Shown here: one piece after another, positions 20,971 through 33,272 of the stretch | How positions within the stretch are numbered: the stretch's first letter is position 1 | Layout: each line of letters opens with the position of its first letter | Origin: Karstenula rhodostoma CBS 690.94 | Taxonomy: Eukaryota > Ascomycota > Dothideomycetes > Pleosporales > Didymosphaeriaceae | Assembly (NCBI GenBank): GCA_010093485.1 | Contig: MU001499.1 | Span: 1,627,397-1,691,396 of the forward strand | Length of the DNA stretch: 64,000 bases | Reading direction: 5' to 3' | Translations under genes and position numbers: made by a program | Notes under the pieces: generated by a model | Told to the model about the DNA's origin: nothing | The model's database searches: none | The model's input: the letters and a program-made list of their open reading frames with translations, nothing else

Positions 20971-23900
20971 TCATACACTCGCGCTATAACCCCCCGGCAT
21001 CCCCCTACTCGCCCCCCTCCGCTTAACCCACTTCCTCACCTCATCCGCCCAAAACACACAGCTCGCCACCGCAACCAAATGCACCACATCCAGCAGCCCG
21101 AGCGCCTCAGTCTGGAAAATGCTCTGCAGCGGCGGAAAATAGATGACCATAAGCTGCCCGAGCAAACTCCCCGCAACAGCGTAGTTGAACATCTTGTTGC
21201 CGAAGACTTGGATTTCGCCGGCGAGGACGGATTTGGACTCGGAGCGGCAGGTGAGCGCGTTGAACATGTCGAAGAGGACGAAGCAGGTGAAGGTCATGGT
21301 GGTGTCGCGAGCGGTGACTTCGCCGTCGGCGCTCATCTCGCGGTAGTAGGTGAAGAGGGTGCCGAGCATGATGATGGAGGCGGATTGGAGGACGCGCTGG
21401 AGGAGGGCGCGCGTGAGAACGCGGGCTTGCCGGGGGCGCGGCGGGCGCGACATCACGGCTGGGTCGACGGGTTCGACGCCGAGGGACTGCGCGGGTGGGC
21501 CGTCCATGAGGATGTCTGCGGTGTGTTAGTAGGGCGTGGTGATGGTTGTTAGGGATACGTACTTATCCAGAGAATCTGCATGGCGTTGAGCGGGTTCTGG
21601 AAACCGAGGATCGTGCTGAGGAGGACCAGGCTTAGAGCAGCGGCTGAGGTGCTGAGCTGGAAAGTGATGAAGTTCTGGATGTTGTAGAAGATGCCCTTGC
21701 CCTCTTCAATGGCGTTGAGGATAGTCGCGAAGTTGTCGTCGGTGAGGATCATGTCGGCAGCTTCTTTCGCTACATCTGTGCCGAGGCGTCCCATGGAGAT
21801 GCCAATATCTGCTTTTTTGAGGGCCGGAGCATCGTTGACACCGTCGCCAGTCATCGCTACAACATCACCACGAGCCTGTAGTGCGCGCACAATTTTCATC
21901 TTGTGTTCCGGACTGGTACGGGCGAATATCGAGGTTGTTGCGATTGCTTGCGACAGCTCTTCCTCGCTCATTTGATCCAACTCATCACCGCGTATTACGG
22001 AGCGTCCCATAGACGAGTTCATGGTAATTGGCATACCGAGCTTTCTGCCGATCGCAACCGCTGTTGTTTCGGCGTCTCCAGTGATCATTATCACCTTGAC
22101 TTTACCAGCCATTAAGCGCCGAATAGCCTTCTCCACCCCCTTTCTGGGAGGATCGTTCATCCCAACCAGGCCGGCAAACACTAGGCTTCGATAATGTTCG
22201 TCATCCCCTAGCGCCGAGACACTGGAGGGTGCGGGTGACGCGGCGCCACTGGTCCCCTTGCGGCCAAATTTCGAACCGCTTGCGAAGCCCAGCACTCTCA
22301 GCCCATCTTGAGCCATTACATCAGCGGCTTTGATCGCTTCTTGTTTTCGACTCTGATCCAATGGTACCTCATGTCCCTGCGCGTTCACGTATGTATCGCA
22401 ACGATCGAGCACTTTTTCCAAAGCACCTTTGATATACGCCACATCCGGACCAGGCGCAAGGTCCGCACCTGCACTCCCGCTAATGACAACACCCATCCAT
22501 TTTCTTTCGGAGCTAAAAGGTGTTTCGTACAGACGAGTACCGAGTCTGTCTCTTACGTCGTCTTCACTAAAAGCATCGAGGAGGTCCAGAAGAGCAACAT
22601 CAGTCGGCTGCCCGACCCATCGGCTCTTCGCTCCTGAGTTGTCGTCGCCAATCGTGGAAGATAAAACGGCGGCCGTGGATGCTGCTTGAGGCCCGACAAG
22701 TCGCGCATTATTAACGATGTTGCCTATGCGTAATATGTTGCGTGTGGGCGAGTCGAGGGCCTCGGAATCGTGCTTCGTCTTCACGTCTATAGGTGAAAGC
22801 TCGTCAAAATGCCATATTTTGGTCACTGTCATGTGGTTCGTAGTCAACGTGCCTGCAACACAGTTAGCCATCATTCGAAAATGCTCCGCATGTACGTACC
22901 TGTCTTGTCGCTGCAGACAACGTTGACCGACGCCAGCGTCTCGACGCTTGGCAGACGGCGCACAATAGCATCTCGCTTTGACATGCGAAGCACACCCAAA
23001 GCCAGCGTGACGGTAACAATGATGGGTAGGCCTTCGGGAATGGCAGCAACGGCTAGGGAAACTCCGATTTGGAACATCTCCAGGAACTCCCAGCCTCTCC
23101 AGAAGCCTAGCAAAATGATGAATGCAATGACGCCAAATGACATGTAGCTCAACTCTTTTCCAAGCGCGTCCATTGAAAGTTGCAATGGCGTTCGCGGGCT
23201 CTCGATCTCCTGAAGGGATGCAGAGATGGCTCCAAACTCGGTGTTGCCGCCGGTGCCAATTACCAAGCCTTGACCGTATCCAGAACGAACCAATGTTCCC
23301 ATGAAAGCAATGTTTTTCTGGTCGTTCAAGCGAATATCAGCGCCAACGGTGCCAGCAGCAGGCGACGCGTAGAACGGTGATTGGGGCCGTTGAAGGCCAT
23401 TCGCACGTTCGAGGGCGTCTGGCGCCTTGGATACCGGTTCGTTCTCTCCCGTCAGGTTGGACTCATCGATCGTGAGGTCGGCCGCGTGGGTTATTCTGAT
23501 GTCCGCGGGAATACGGTCGCCGGTGTGGAAGAGCACCAAGTCTCCCGGTACCAACAAGGTGGCAGAGATAGTGCTCGAACGGCCTTCTGCAGCCTCCAGC
23601 GAGGCTGGTGTATCCTTGACCTCATCCAATCCTTCGTTTCCAGCGCCCACGCCGTTTGAGACCCGACCATGCCGAGGCTGCTCCTCTCCAGCGCGAATTA
23701 CATGGGCGGAGTGAGGGACAAGCTGGTTCAAAGCTTCCAGTGATTTTTCAGATCGGTATTCTTGTACGAATCCCACAGTCACTACGATTGTAACTGCGGC
23801 CGCTATGCTGACGGCGTCATCCAGATTTCCCATAACAAGCGACACAGCAGCAGAACCGAGCAACAACAATATCAGAGTCTCTTTGAATTGTTTGAGGAAT

Positions 23901-24252
23901 CGAAGCCATAGCGGCTCAGGGTCCTCGTGAGGCAGCTCGTTGAGGCCATGGGTGTGGATTCGCGCCGACGCGGTGGACGAGGAGAGGCCGCGGGTCACCG
24001 ACGATTCGAGTTTCTGGGCGGTTTCGTGGGAGGATAGGAGGGAGAATTGGGACGTTATTGACTGCGAAGACACTGCGATTAGCCAATTGTGCGACGGCGT
24101 GGCCGTGGTAGGACAGGCGGGCAACGTACCGATGGTGTTGATCGTCGCTGCGGCTCTGGAGGAGACAGCAAGGGCGATGCGGCACGGGGGGCTGAGTCTG
24201 GGCCATGAGAGAGGTTGTACAGCGGCAGCGATGGCGTAGAGACTCTAGACAT
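20971..24252 (-). CDS. PMR1: Golgi Ca2+/Mn2+ P-type ATPase (SPCA, Pmr1)
   Basis: Four exons: 24252-24130, 24061-22900, 22852-21563 and 21515-20971, with introns of 68, 47 and 47 nt. They join to 1039 residues. This is a P-type IIA pump of the secretory-pathway (SPCA) type, which moves cytosolic Ca2+ and Mn2+ into the Golgi for glycosylation and wall synthesis. Key parts: the GLNELP cation-ATPase N-terminal motif, the TGE-type actuator (LTGEN), PEGLP in TM4 (383-387) with its ion-binding Glu, DKTGT with phospho-Asp426, the MITGD block, TGDGVNDAP (763-771), and the TM5-6 region ending in WINILMDGP across intron 3. The first exon encodes a divergent Ser/Pro-rich N-terminus. It was chosen over a start inside intron 1 because the GTACGT donor and CGCAG acceptor join exactly in frame. 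It is transcribed divergently from RAD21. Confidence 0.93.
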
Positions 24253-25368
24253 GTTTGCATGGCCAGAGGCCAGAGGCCAATGTTGCGCGGCGCTTTGAGC
24301 GGAGGCCGAGGACGAGGCAGGGGCAGCAACAAGAGACTCTGGGAAGCACTGGTTATCTCATGGAGACTGGTGGAGGATATGGCACGCGGCGGACGGTTGT
24401 AAGGAGCGAAAGGACGGCGGGGGCCGGCTTCTTTGAGGAGCAGACTGATCGATCTGGCTTGATGGATTAAAACGTAGGCTAGACACGACCGAGCGCCTCA
24501 GATGGAAGACCGGGGTCCAAGTTCTCTGGCTGCAGTTTCACGACTCAAGGTCGCGTTTGGGAGCTGCGCAGATGTTCACGGGGCTGTTTCTCGCGCAGTT
24601 GTGAAGTGCGCGCCTTCGTGGACGTCTGCACACGGCTGTCTTGAAGGTGTTCATCGCTGGTCCTGGATCACTGGCTTGGCGGCCGAGTTAGACTATGCCG
24701 GTGCTGCCTTGCCGCCACGTCCAGTGACTTCGTGTTTTCGCGCTGCGTATTTTGCACGTCACTTTGCGGTGTATTTCGGCCATATCAGGTCTTCTGGCTT
24801 CTGGCTTCTGGCTTCTGGCTTCTGGCTTCTGGCTTCTGGCTTCTGGCTTCTGGCCGGAAGGCGACCTGGAGGGTCTTATGATGCAGTGAGAGCTGTAAGC
24901 TTCGCAGTCTTGATGTAACGGAATGCTCGAAGCAGGAGGCATTCGTGCGCTACCTCGCATCGCTGGCCCGGTCCTTTGCAGCTATTGAAATACGCATAGA
25001 TGTACATGCTAGAAAGTGTAACAGGTTCAGTCACCTGTCACTACTTTTCCGGATTACATAATAGCCTACCTGGCCCGTGCGCTCCCAGCCATCCGTCGGG
25101 GAGGAGCCAGCCTCAAGCCTGGGATGCGCAAGCCGTGAACACCGCACGCCCATCCCACGCCCGCCCATCGCCTCGCACACTCACTGCCATTGCGAAAACA
25201 CGGCGCGCGCCCGGCGCTTCCACCTACGCCGCCCGCGCACGCGACAAAACGCGTCGCGTAGACTCTCGCGATCAAAACAACAACAGCCCACTACACGCGC
25301 CAACGCACCACACGCGCACATAGCTGCACCGCCCACGCTTCGACTCGCGCTCTCCCATCACCACCACC
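24253..25368. promoter_or_regulatory. Divergent promoter region, PMR1 / RAD21
   Basis: 1.1 kb between two divergently transcribed genes. It contains the 7-bp tandem array at 24791-24853 and a CA/GC-rich 5' leader before RAD21. No individual binding site is assigned. Confidence 0.5.
24791..24853. repeat. 7-bp tandem repeat, nine perfect copies
   Basis: CTTCTGG is repeated nine times without error (63 bp), between PMR1 and RAD21. Perfect copies suggest recent slippage. Confidence 0.95.
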
Positions 25369-27340
25369 ATGTTCTACCCCTCCGAACTGCTGCAGCGCTC
25401 CGGCCCGCTGGCCCACGTCTGGCTGGCGGCCAATGCCGAAAAGAAGCTCACCAAGCAGCAAGTTCTGCAGGACAAGATCGAGCAAGATATCAACGAGATC
25501 ATGCGTCCCCAGGCGCCCTTCTCGCTGCGCTTGAGCGGCTCTCTGATGTTTGGCGTCGTGCGCATCTACCACAGGAAGGCGCGCTATTTGCTTGACGACT
25601 GCACCGACGCGCTTCTGAGAATCAAAATGGTAGGTTTGCTTCGCCATTGCATGGCTATGGCTCCGAGACTGACGGTTGCGATAGGCCTTCAAGCCCGGCA
25701 ACATCGACTTGCCTGCTAATTCCCACGTTGCGAACCCCGCCGCACTCATGCTGGCCGATGCCATTACCGACTTTGACCTGCTTGCGCCCATGCCTGACCC
25801 CTCGTTGCTCTTGTCTCAGTCTCTCGACTTGCAGAACTTGGGTCTCCCGAACCTCGGTGGTGATTGGGATATGGACAGCAGCCAATTCCTGTCTGGCAGT
25901 ATCGAACAGCCTCGACGCGCGGAACCAGAGATCCTGGACGACGCCGACGACTTGGACCTGGATCTTGGAGACGACTTCGACATCCCACCTCCGTTGGACG
26001 AAGGCACCAGCATCGAAATCGGTCGCGATGCGCCAGCTGCACGACCCTTGGAAGAGGAATTCGGAACCGAGATTGGGGACAAGGGAACAGAGTTGGAAGC
26101 GGGCGATGATCTTGGCCTCGATTTTGGCGATGACCTTACTGAAATGCCTGGCCGTCCCGACATCACCATTACAGACACAGACGTCCCCATGGGCGGCATG
26201 ACTGAGTTGGGCGATCTTGATGAACCTATAATCCCGGAGGAGTCTGCGCGCGAGCGCTCAGCGTCGCCTCTCTCGGAGCTCGGCGAAGAGGAAGAACGCG
26301 CCCTGGAACAGGAGGTTAGCGTATTCCAACCTTTGGCTGAGCCGGAGCCAGAGGAAGAGGAGGAGCAACATCAAGCCCGTGCCAAACGACGAAGGATCAT
26401 CCAACAGGACACTCAGACGCAGCTCTCCACCACCGAAATTCGTGAACAGCAGAATAACCGCGAGGATATTCTTAAGCCTGCATCGTTCTTACCTCGAGAC
26501 CCACTCCTCATGGCCCTCATGAACATGCAAAAATCAGGTGGTTTTGTATCGAGCATTCTTAGAGATGGTCGGAGCCAAGGCTGGGCGCCAGAGTTGAGGG
26601 GTATCCTCTCCTTGGAGGTTGTGTCTCGTCCAGCGCAAAAGCGAAAGCGAGATAGCGCGGTTGCTGATGTTGCTACCGCGGACGAGGCACGGGCATCTGT
26701 GGAAGGGACGCCCCGGTTGGAGTTTGAGGAGGATCAACTTGAAATCGAACAAGGTGACGGACTTGGTGGCGACACTGAAATCCGTGAAGACGACGAACAA
26801 CTGCAGTTGCCTGCAGACGAGCCCGACTCCATCCCCCAAGAGGAGGAAGAGGATGTATTCTCGCCCATTCCAGACAATTTCGATGACACAACGGCTCCTA
26901 TTCTCCACCCTGCAGATAGCGGCGTGGTGTCTCTAGAGACGAAGCATGCTGTCCATCTTCTACGACAAGTCTTTGGCGATGCGGCTGAGACAAGCGAGGA
27001 GGAACGCAGGAATACAGCCGTCTCTTTCCAGGGCATGTTCCCCGAGACCACCACAGCTAAGCCCGACATCGCTCGAATGTTCAACGAGATCCTTGTTCTC
27101 GGAACCAAAGACGCCATCAAAGTCGAGCAACAGACCACAGACAACGAACTCGGCGGACCCATCCGCATCCGTGCCAAGCGTGGCCTTTGGGGCTCATGGG
27201 CAGAGACTGACGTCTCCGGCGCCGAAGCCATCAAGTCGGCCGCTGCAGCTGAGGCTGGTCCTTCCATCAGAGACGACACTCAAACGAGTGCTACGTCTGC
27301 TGTACCTCTTCCTTCCGCCGAGATCGCCGTAGAGGCTTAG
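25369..27340 (+). CDS. RAD21: Cohesin kleisin subunit Rad21/Scc1
   Basis: Two exons, 25369-25629 and 25685-27340, with a 55-nt intron (GTAGGT donor, ATAG acceptor) in phase 0. Product 638 residues. The N-terminus (MFYPSELLQRSGPLAHVWLA) is the classic Rad21/Rec8 N-terminal domain, which binds the Smc3 neck. The middle is acidic and low in complexity, as expected for the unstructured part cut by separase; one or more ExxR-type sites may lie there but none was fixed. The C-terminal winged helix (about 508-600, from AVHLLRQVFG to IRAKRGLWGSW) binds the Smc1 head. The overall acidity and moderate length fit mitotic Scc1 better than meiotic Rec8 (inference). Neighbour PMR1 is divergent and unrelated in function. 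Confidence 0.92.
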
Positions 27341-28386
27341 ATAGACGAAAAGCTGGGTTCACTTATATACCGGGTTGGACTTCGCGGTGAGCATTCATTG
27401 GCGAGCGGCGTTGGAATACCCTTTGGGTTGGGTTGGGAGATCATTGTATAGGCGTTGATGGTGTTTAGATAGGGACGATTGTATTTTTGTGTTTGGATCA
27501 TGAACTTTGTCAATGCACGTATTTTTTCACGCACTCGGTTCTTGGTGACTTCACGTGATGGTCAACTGAAGATGGAATTGCGACACTCGATGCCATCATC
27601 GAACACTCGTGATCGTAGTCCTATACTAACACTTTGTAGTTGGTTTCAATTCGTCCTAAAACCAAGAGCTACATCTACATCGCTCCCCACTTGGTACACT
27701 AGCAACTTAGCATACCATCTCTACCATTGGAACATCGACATACCGAAGAACATCTTGTACGAGTAAAGTGAAGGCAGATGAGGGTAAGTACAGAGACACA
27801 GCCCAACAGCTGAAGCCGCAATAGGACCAACTTAGTTTCTAAAAGGCACTCACAACCTTTGAACGTAACGGTAGAGCATGCGCTATGCGTTGCGTACAGT
27901 AGTGCCCGGCGAATGGGAACCGGCTAGCTTGGGCAAGCAAGGGTGCGGGGCACCGGATTGGGCTCCATCGCTTCCCATGAACCATCTGCACACACGAGGC
28001 GGTGAATGACTGGCTGCATAATATTATTCAGTTGCGCTGTCCCCCAAGTCTCATTCTCTCCCAAGCAATTTGCTCAATCGTCATTTGCCATGATCCAGCG
28101 CCCTGCCACTTGCAACCGCCACTGTGATACTTTGATGGCGCAGCGTTGTTGCGACGACTCGACCCACGACCGCGGCCTTAGCATCCCCCGTATAGGCTCT
28201 TCGTCGCACAACGTCGTATGTGTTTGTTACTAGACAGCATGCACCGAGTCGCACACTGCGCAACATTCAAATTTCTGCCCCTCTTCACCTCCGCTCGTGG
28301 TTCACGCCGGCACATGCAATACCAGATACATTGACCGTACAGCCACTTCTGCCAGGATCGCCTGCAACCCTGCGCGAACACGTAGC
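27341..28386. other. Gene-free stretch
   Basis: About 1 kb between RAD21 and the DUF6594 gene, both on the plus strand. Open frames are short and without domains. The frame of the downstream gene stays open back to 28297, but no in-frame ATG precedes 28387. Confidence 0.55.
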
Positions 28387-30935
28387 ATGGTGGGTAGAAA
28401 AGCCACTCCTTATCTCCCCGCTTCCCTCGATTCTGCGCTTTCTCTCCATACTGATCTGTGCAACGATTCACAGACAGACCGCAGAGCCGCTGTTGACGGC
28501 GCCTTTGGCCGGACGCGACACCATAGCCCAGGCGCAGAGACTCGTTCGGCTGTTTTCCAGAGCAGCCTTGGCTCGGATGTTTCAACCGCTTCTGGAAGTA
28601 CTCGACGACGCTCTTCGCGCGCAAGACCGGTTACAGATGTTGCGTCTGAACATTCATCCAGGTCATGGTTAGGCGCCAATGAGGACGACATTTTTAAAGC
28701 CAAAAGAGGTCAGACCAATCCTCGTAGAACCGCCAATGTTCCAAGCGTTGCTTCCTCGGAACTCTCCTCATCGGACACAGGAAAGGACGCGAGTGGTCTC
28801 CTGCCAAAGCTCGGTCGTATACTAGAGGGAAAGGAGAGCAAAATCACCAGGCGCCGGCGAGACTCTACTGCCAGCTCTATGGACGGACATACCTCACGCC
28901 GTGGAAACCGATTCGTAGATGCCGCTGCATCGAAGAACCGCTCCGCCAGACAGAAGAACAACTCAATGCAACGCGTTGAAAAGAACCTTGCCAATTTGCA
29001 AAACCCATCTTTGATCTCTGTCCTTTCTGGACTTACGCATCAATCCAACGCATCAAATGAAAGCAATTCGACTATCACGCAACAGTCATACGACAAGAAA
29101 CTAATCGCCAAGCGAAAGCCTGTCAAAGGCAGGGCTCAATTATCAGCGAAGAGGTCGGCATCTACACGTGAATCTAGAAACATGGCATCACGAAGTGTGT
29201 TCCAGTACATGGACCCAACAACAGAACCAGTTGCGTTCAACGAGAAGGAATATCAGGCAAGCCACTCATCAAGTGCTTCATCTCCGTCTCCAGATTTGGA
29301 GCACGATGACGTTTCTTGGACCACCAAACAGCCGGTGGTAGAGTCACCTCCAACCTCGCCAGCGTCAACAAGGAGACCAAATGCTGAAGACTCTTACGAT
29401 GAAGATGAGACTGACTCAGAACCACACGCAAATTCAGGACCTAAGCTTCAGCCCACTGTGAGTGAAGCAACGAGCGACAGTGAGGGGCAGGAGGTTGAGG
29501 TTGAGGAAGAAAGCGAAAGTAGTAGTGATTCGACAGGAGAGCAAGCTAGCAAAGCTTCAACTGCTGCTAGATCTTCACGTCGAGAATCTCCCACGGACCG
29601 CACGGCTTTGGAGCGTATTGCCCCGCCGAGAGTTCCTTCTACGACTTCTTCCCGCCATTCGGACCGTCACACAAGGCGTATCAGGCGCCAGGAGCAGGCC
29701 CTCGCTGAACACGTGCTGCAGAATCCCCAGCCCCACAGAGACTTTCACTTTACTGGAGCACCATCCCCACACTACCCTCCGGCAATGCCTCTCTACGATC
29801 CGTACTCCCAGTCGAAGAGTTCGCCTGTCAACTTTGCCCCTACAGCGCACTATGCTCCTCCAGCGGCCCCTCCGCTACCTCTAACCGCACCTCCAGTGTC
29901 ACAGGCGGTAGAGTATTATTCGCCTCCGCATGCACCTCCAGTCCCGTACTCACCGCCAGGATATGAGAACCAATTTGCCGTGGCAGCCCGGTCACCGATG
30001 GCTGCGAGTGCTGTGGCACAGGCCTCTGCGGCTCAGTACTCGCCTACGCAAGCACTCCATTATCAGGCCCGTCCACCAGGACCGGATCTGTCCAGAACCA
30101 CCAGGGTGGGGTACGAGTTGCTTGCAGACAAACTGAGCAAGGGGTCGGAGAACAGCCAAGCCAGGCCGGGAGAGGAGGCGGTAGTGCCCATGTATCGAAA
30201 GTTCGAAAACCTTAACCACCGCGTCTTGCTCCACTTGCAGGACGAAATCGCCGAGCTGGAGGAAGAGCTACGCTATCTAGACGAGTGCATTGCTCAGTGC
30301 TTGCCGAGAGATGATGCGGGGCGCCACCAGCCTGCCTCTCGGCGCGGCGATGCACGCTACGGAGGCGAGCTGCATTACCGGAGGACAGAATTACTGGGAC
30401 GCATCTATCTGAAGCTGGGGCAGTATAGTAAGTTTTTTTTTTTTTTTTTTTTTGCGTTGTCTTGTTTGACCTCGATGCATGAAACAAAAGTGCTGTTCTT
30501 GTACAGAATGACGTTGGTGTTATACAGCTGACGTTTTGGGCAGATTCAGCGCTGACGTCTTTTAACACCATGGTCACAACGTTGGACCCCGCCAAGGCCG
30601 AAGATGTTCAGGCGTACCGTTCCTGGATGGAAAAGCGCACACCGATCGACCATGCGGAAACGAGGTTTCTGGAACACAAGAAGGATCTACTCACAGTGTC
30701 CGAGGGGGGGTCAGCAAGCACAGTTGGTGGCGTGACACGGCGCCAATCTGGAGCAATATGGGTTCCGCTGGTGCTCGTCCTGCCACTCATGGCATTTGCG
30801 ATAGTGCCCGGGCTGCTCGGGAGACTGGTCATACTATGCCTGACTGGCGGGGCGATGGTGAAGTTGATAGCGTCTACGAAAGAGCTGATGGACATGATGA
30901 CGGCGCGTGAGTGGGCAGGCTGTTTTTCCGTGTAA
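28387..30935 (+). CDS. DUF6594 membrane protein with long disordered N-terminus
   Basis: Two exons, 28387-30427 and 30544-30935. The 116-nt intron starts GTAAG followed by a run of 21 T. Spliced product 810 residues. Residues 1 to about 560 are Ser/Arg/Glu- and then Pro/Tyr-rich, probably disordered. A DUF6594 domain follows (Pfam family of fungal membrane proteins): GYELLADKLS, MYRKFENLNHRVLLHLQDE, a coiled coil (IAELEEELRYLDE) and LTSFNTM across the splice. Two transmembrane helices follow at about 752-795. The family usually has further hydrophobic sequence after REW; here the protein stops soon after AREWAGCFSV. A strong donor-like GTAAGT overlaps the stop, so an extra 3' exon is possible. 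Function of DUF6594 is unknown. First in-frame ATG is 28387. Confidence 0.8.
30433..30453. repeat. 21-T homopolymer in intron
   Basis: A run of 21 T begins five bases into the intron of the DUF6594 gene, directly after the GTAAG donor. Confidence 0.95.
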
Positions 30936-33272
30936 GTCAGCATTTCATCTGGGTGCATGGCGGTGCTCGCACGAACCGCTGGAGCAAAACGCCATGACCA
31001 GCCCAGACGCAGCGACGCGAACTGGCGCTGGCGTCTGCGGGGTCCCTGATTCCTCGGCAGCTTAGCTCGGGTGTCGGCGCTGCAAGGGTGCTGCCACGCT
31101 CTGTCGAAGCCGCATGCAGAGCACGAACGACGTCCGTTTGCTTTTAACCGGCCGCACTCACCCCATCTCTACGTCAGGACTGCCCTTTGCGAGTCACAGG
31201 CTGACGAACGTGTAGTTATCTGGGATTTATGGCGCTTCTTGCGGCATTGGCTCACTGACTCGAGCGAACGCCACTGCGGAGTCGATATTGATCGACCAGG
31301 CACGCGCGCCGCACAGACAGGTACAGCCGCGACATGGCCACGGCACTTTTTTTTTTTCCTTCCTCGAGACGACCTCACTTGGCCATTGTTTTTCTTATGC
31401 GTTTTCGAGAGCGTGCATCTGCACTGCATGCTTGGTGGGGCGATATACGGACACATGTGGGCACCATCACTCGTGGGGCGTTTCTTCTTCCTGGCAATGC
31501 GGGCGTTGGAAGTGGAGAGGTGTTCGGATAAGGAGCTTGGCGAGCGGGATGACCGGCGCAATGGACCTGCAAATGCAATTCGATGCTTCCTTGGACACAC
31601 GGGAGCTACTCCAAGTTGACCTGTGTCTTGCCAGTGCCCGGTGCGCACCCAAAGCGGAGGCCGGGATGCCGGAAACACGAAGTGGTGGATTGCAGCGATG
31701 CCCAAAGTTGCAACTCTACTGACTCTTTGCGGACCGACTATGCTCGCCTACTCTCCACGAGGCTGCGATGGCGCGGCGAGGCAATATTGACCGAAGCGGA
31801 CGCCCCCGAGACAAGCGCGGGGGAAGCTGCGCGTGATGGCGACGGGATTTAGACCTGTCTGTCTACCTGTTTCTACATACGAGGATGGCAGAGGAGGGCC
31901 ATGTTTCCGCAGTGTCAGATCAGCGGGCTGCGAGTGTCACTGGAATTGGGGCAGCAATGCTCGTGCGACAAGGCCTGGCTGCATCTGCTCCATGTCTCCA
32001 TGTCTCCATGTCTCCATGTCTCCATGTCTCCATGTCTCCATGTCTCCATGTCTCGATGCCTCCACGGGGCTGGGCGTGCGTGGGAGCGTCTGTCGTACTG
32101 TGCACGGCGGAAACGGAAACGGAGAGAGAGGATCACGATGCAGGGCGTGGTCAAGGTCGGCATGCATGCGGGCGACGATCGGTACCTATCTCAAGGCCCC
32201 GCGCAGATTAGACTGGCAACTGGCCTCGCGCTTCGGCTGATTGACATGGTGCAGCCAGCCCGTTCCTGTAGCGCCGGGCCCAGCGCGCCCCTTGCCCTTG
32301 CCCCCTAATCGCCGTCGCCATCGCACGCCCATGCCATGCCATGGCAGTTTCAGATGGGCTGTGCGGCCGTGTGGAATCAAGAGAGAGCCTGGAGGGCGTT
32401 TGAAGGCTGCTTGCGCAACACACGTCCGCAGTCAATGCGTGTCCGCTGCCCGCCGCCGTGCGCTCTCTCGTCCCCTGCTCAGTGCTCGCTGCGTCTGCTG
32501 CACTGCGACCTCTCCCCCCTGTTGCAGCGTTTGTGGACCTGGTCGACGTCGACTAAACCCGCCGGAGACCATTGCCTTATCCTGAAACACGTCTAGGACC
32601 ATCCGCCCGACCACCTACTTTGTACGGACCAAACGACCCGCTCTCCTGCACCCTCCCGTCAACACCAATTCGCACCAGGCGCTACTGACCGCGCTGGTGC
32701 TAACAGAACAACAAGGAGGAACTCTCCCTGCGCGCACACAACACAGCACACCTCGACAGACCGCACTGCACTTCTGCTGCCCACGCCCTGCCTGCCTATT
32801 CCGTCTGAAACCCCGCGCCCGCTTGCGCCTGCCCGCGACCACCGCTCCTTCCGCCGCCTGCATCCCGGCCTGCGCCTGCCACTCTGCCTCTGCCTCTGCC
32901 ATACTAACAGTGCACCCACAACACCAGCGCCGCAGCAGTCTCACGCCCAAACACCCTGACGCCTCGCGCTGGTCGGGCTGCCCCGGCATTACCGCACGCA
33001 CACGCACACGCACACACCCACAGACCGCACCAAGCCCGCATGCAAACACGACCCGCCGGACTACAGCCAACGAGCCCCTGGGACGCGGACAAAGCGACAC
33101 CGCGACGCCAGCCGTGTGGGTGACTGCCGGTGGCAGCGTTACACGCGTACCTGAGTCTGCTCCTTTGTCGCCAATCACCCCCGCGACTGTTCGTACAACC
33201 GCATTCCTCCACAACACCCCAGGCCGCGCCTGTCCCGACAAGCCCCTCGCGCGTCCCCCACGAGCTCTCACC
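30936..33272. other. Long gene-free stretch and 5' leader of the Ras-GAP gene
   Basis: 2.3 kb. It contains a T9 run near 31348, the 8-bp tandem array at 31990-32053, and a long C-rich, CA-rich leader (32600-33270) upstream of the Ras-GAP start. Many overlapping open frames here come from GC-rich composition or the 8-bp repeat and are not called. Confidence 0.55.
31990..32053. repeat. 8-bp tandem repeat, eight copies
   Basis: CCATGTCT is repeated eight times exactly (64 bp). The unit is not a multiple of three, so all frames in it read as a 24-bp cycle; the peptides it encodes are not evidence of a gene. Confidence 0.95.

Noticed and set aside
23916..24332. Alternative PMR1 start in another frame
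   Set aside because: The frame only reads part of the N-terminal exon and intron 1; the spliced start at 24252 joins exactly to the conserved cation-ATPase N-terminal region.
24791..24853. Possible CRISPR-like array
   Set aside because: It is a perfect 7-bp tandem with no spacers, in a fungal genome.
31885..32308. Overlapping frames rich in a repeated MSPCLHVS peptide
   Set aside because: They are produced by the 8-bp tandem repeat, which repeats every 24 bases in every frame.
32697..33272. N-terminal extension of the Ras-GAP protein
   Set aside because: The frame is open upstream, but the first in-frame ATG is 33273 and the upstream part reads as a C-rich leader.
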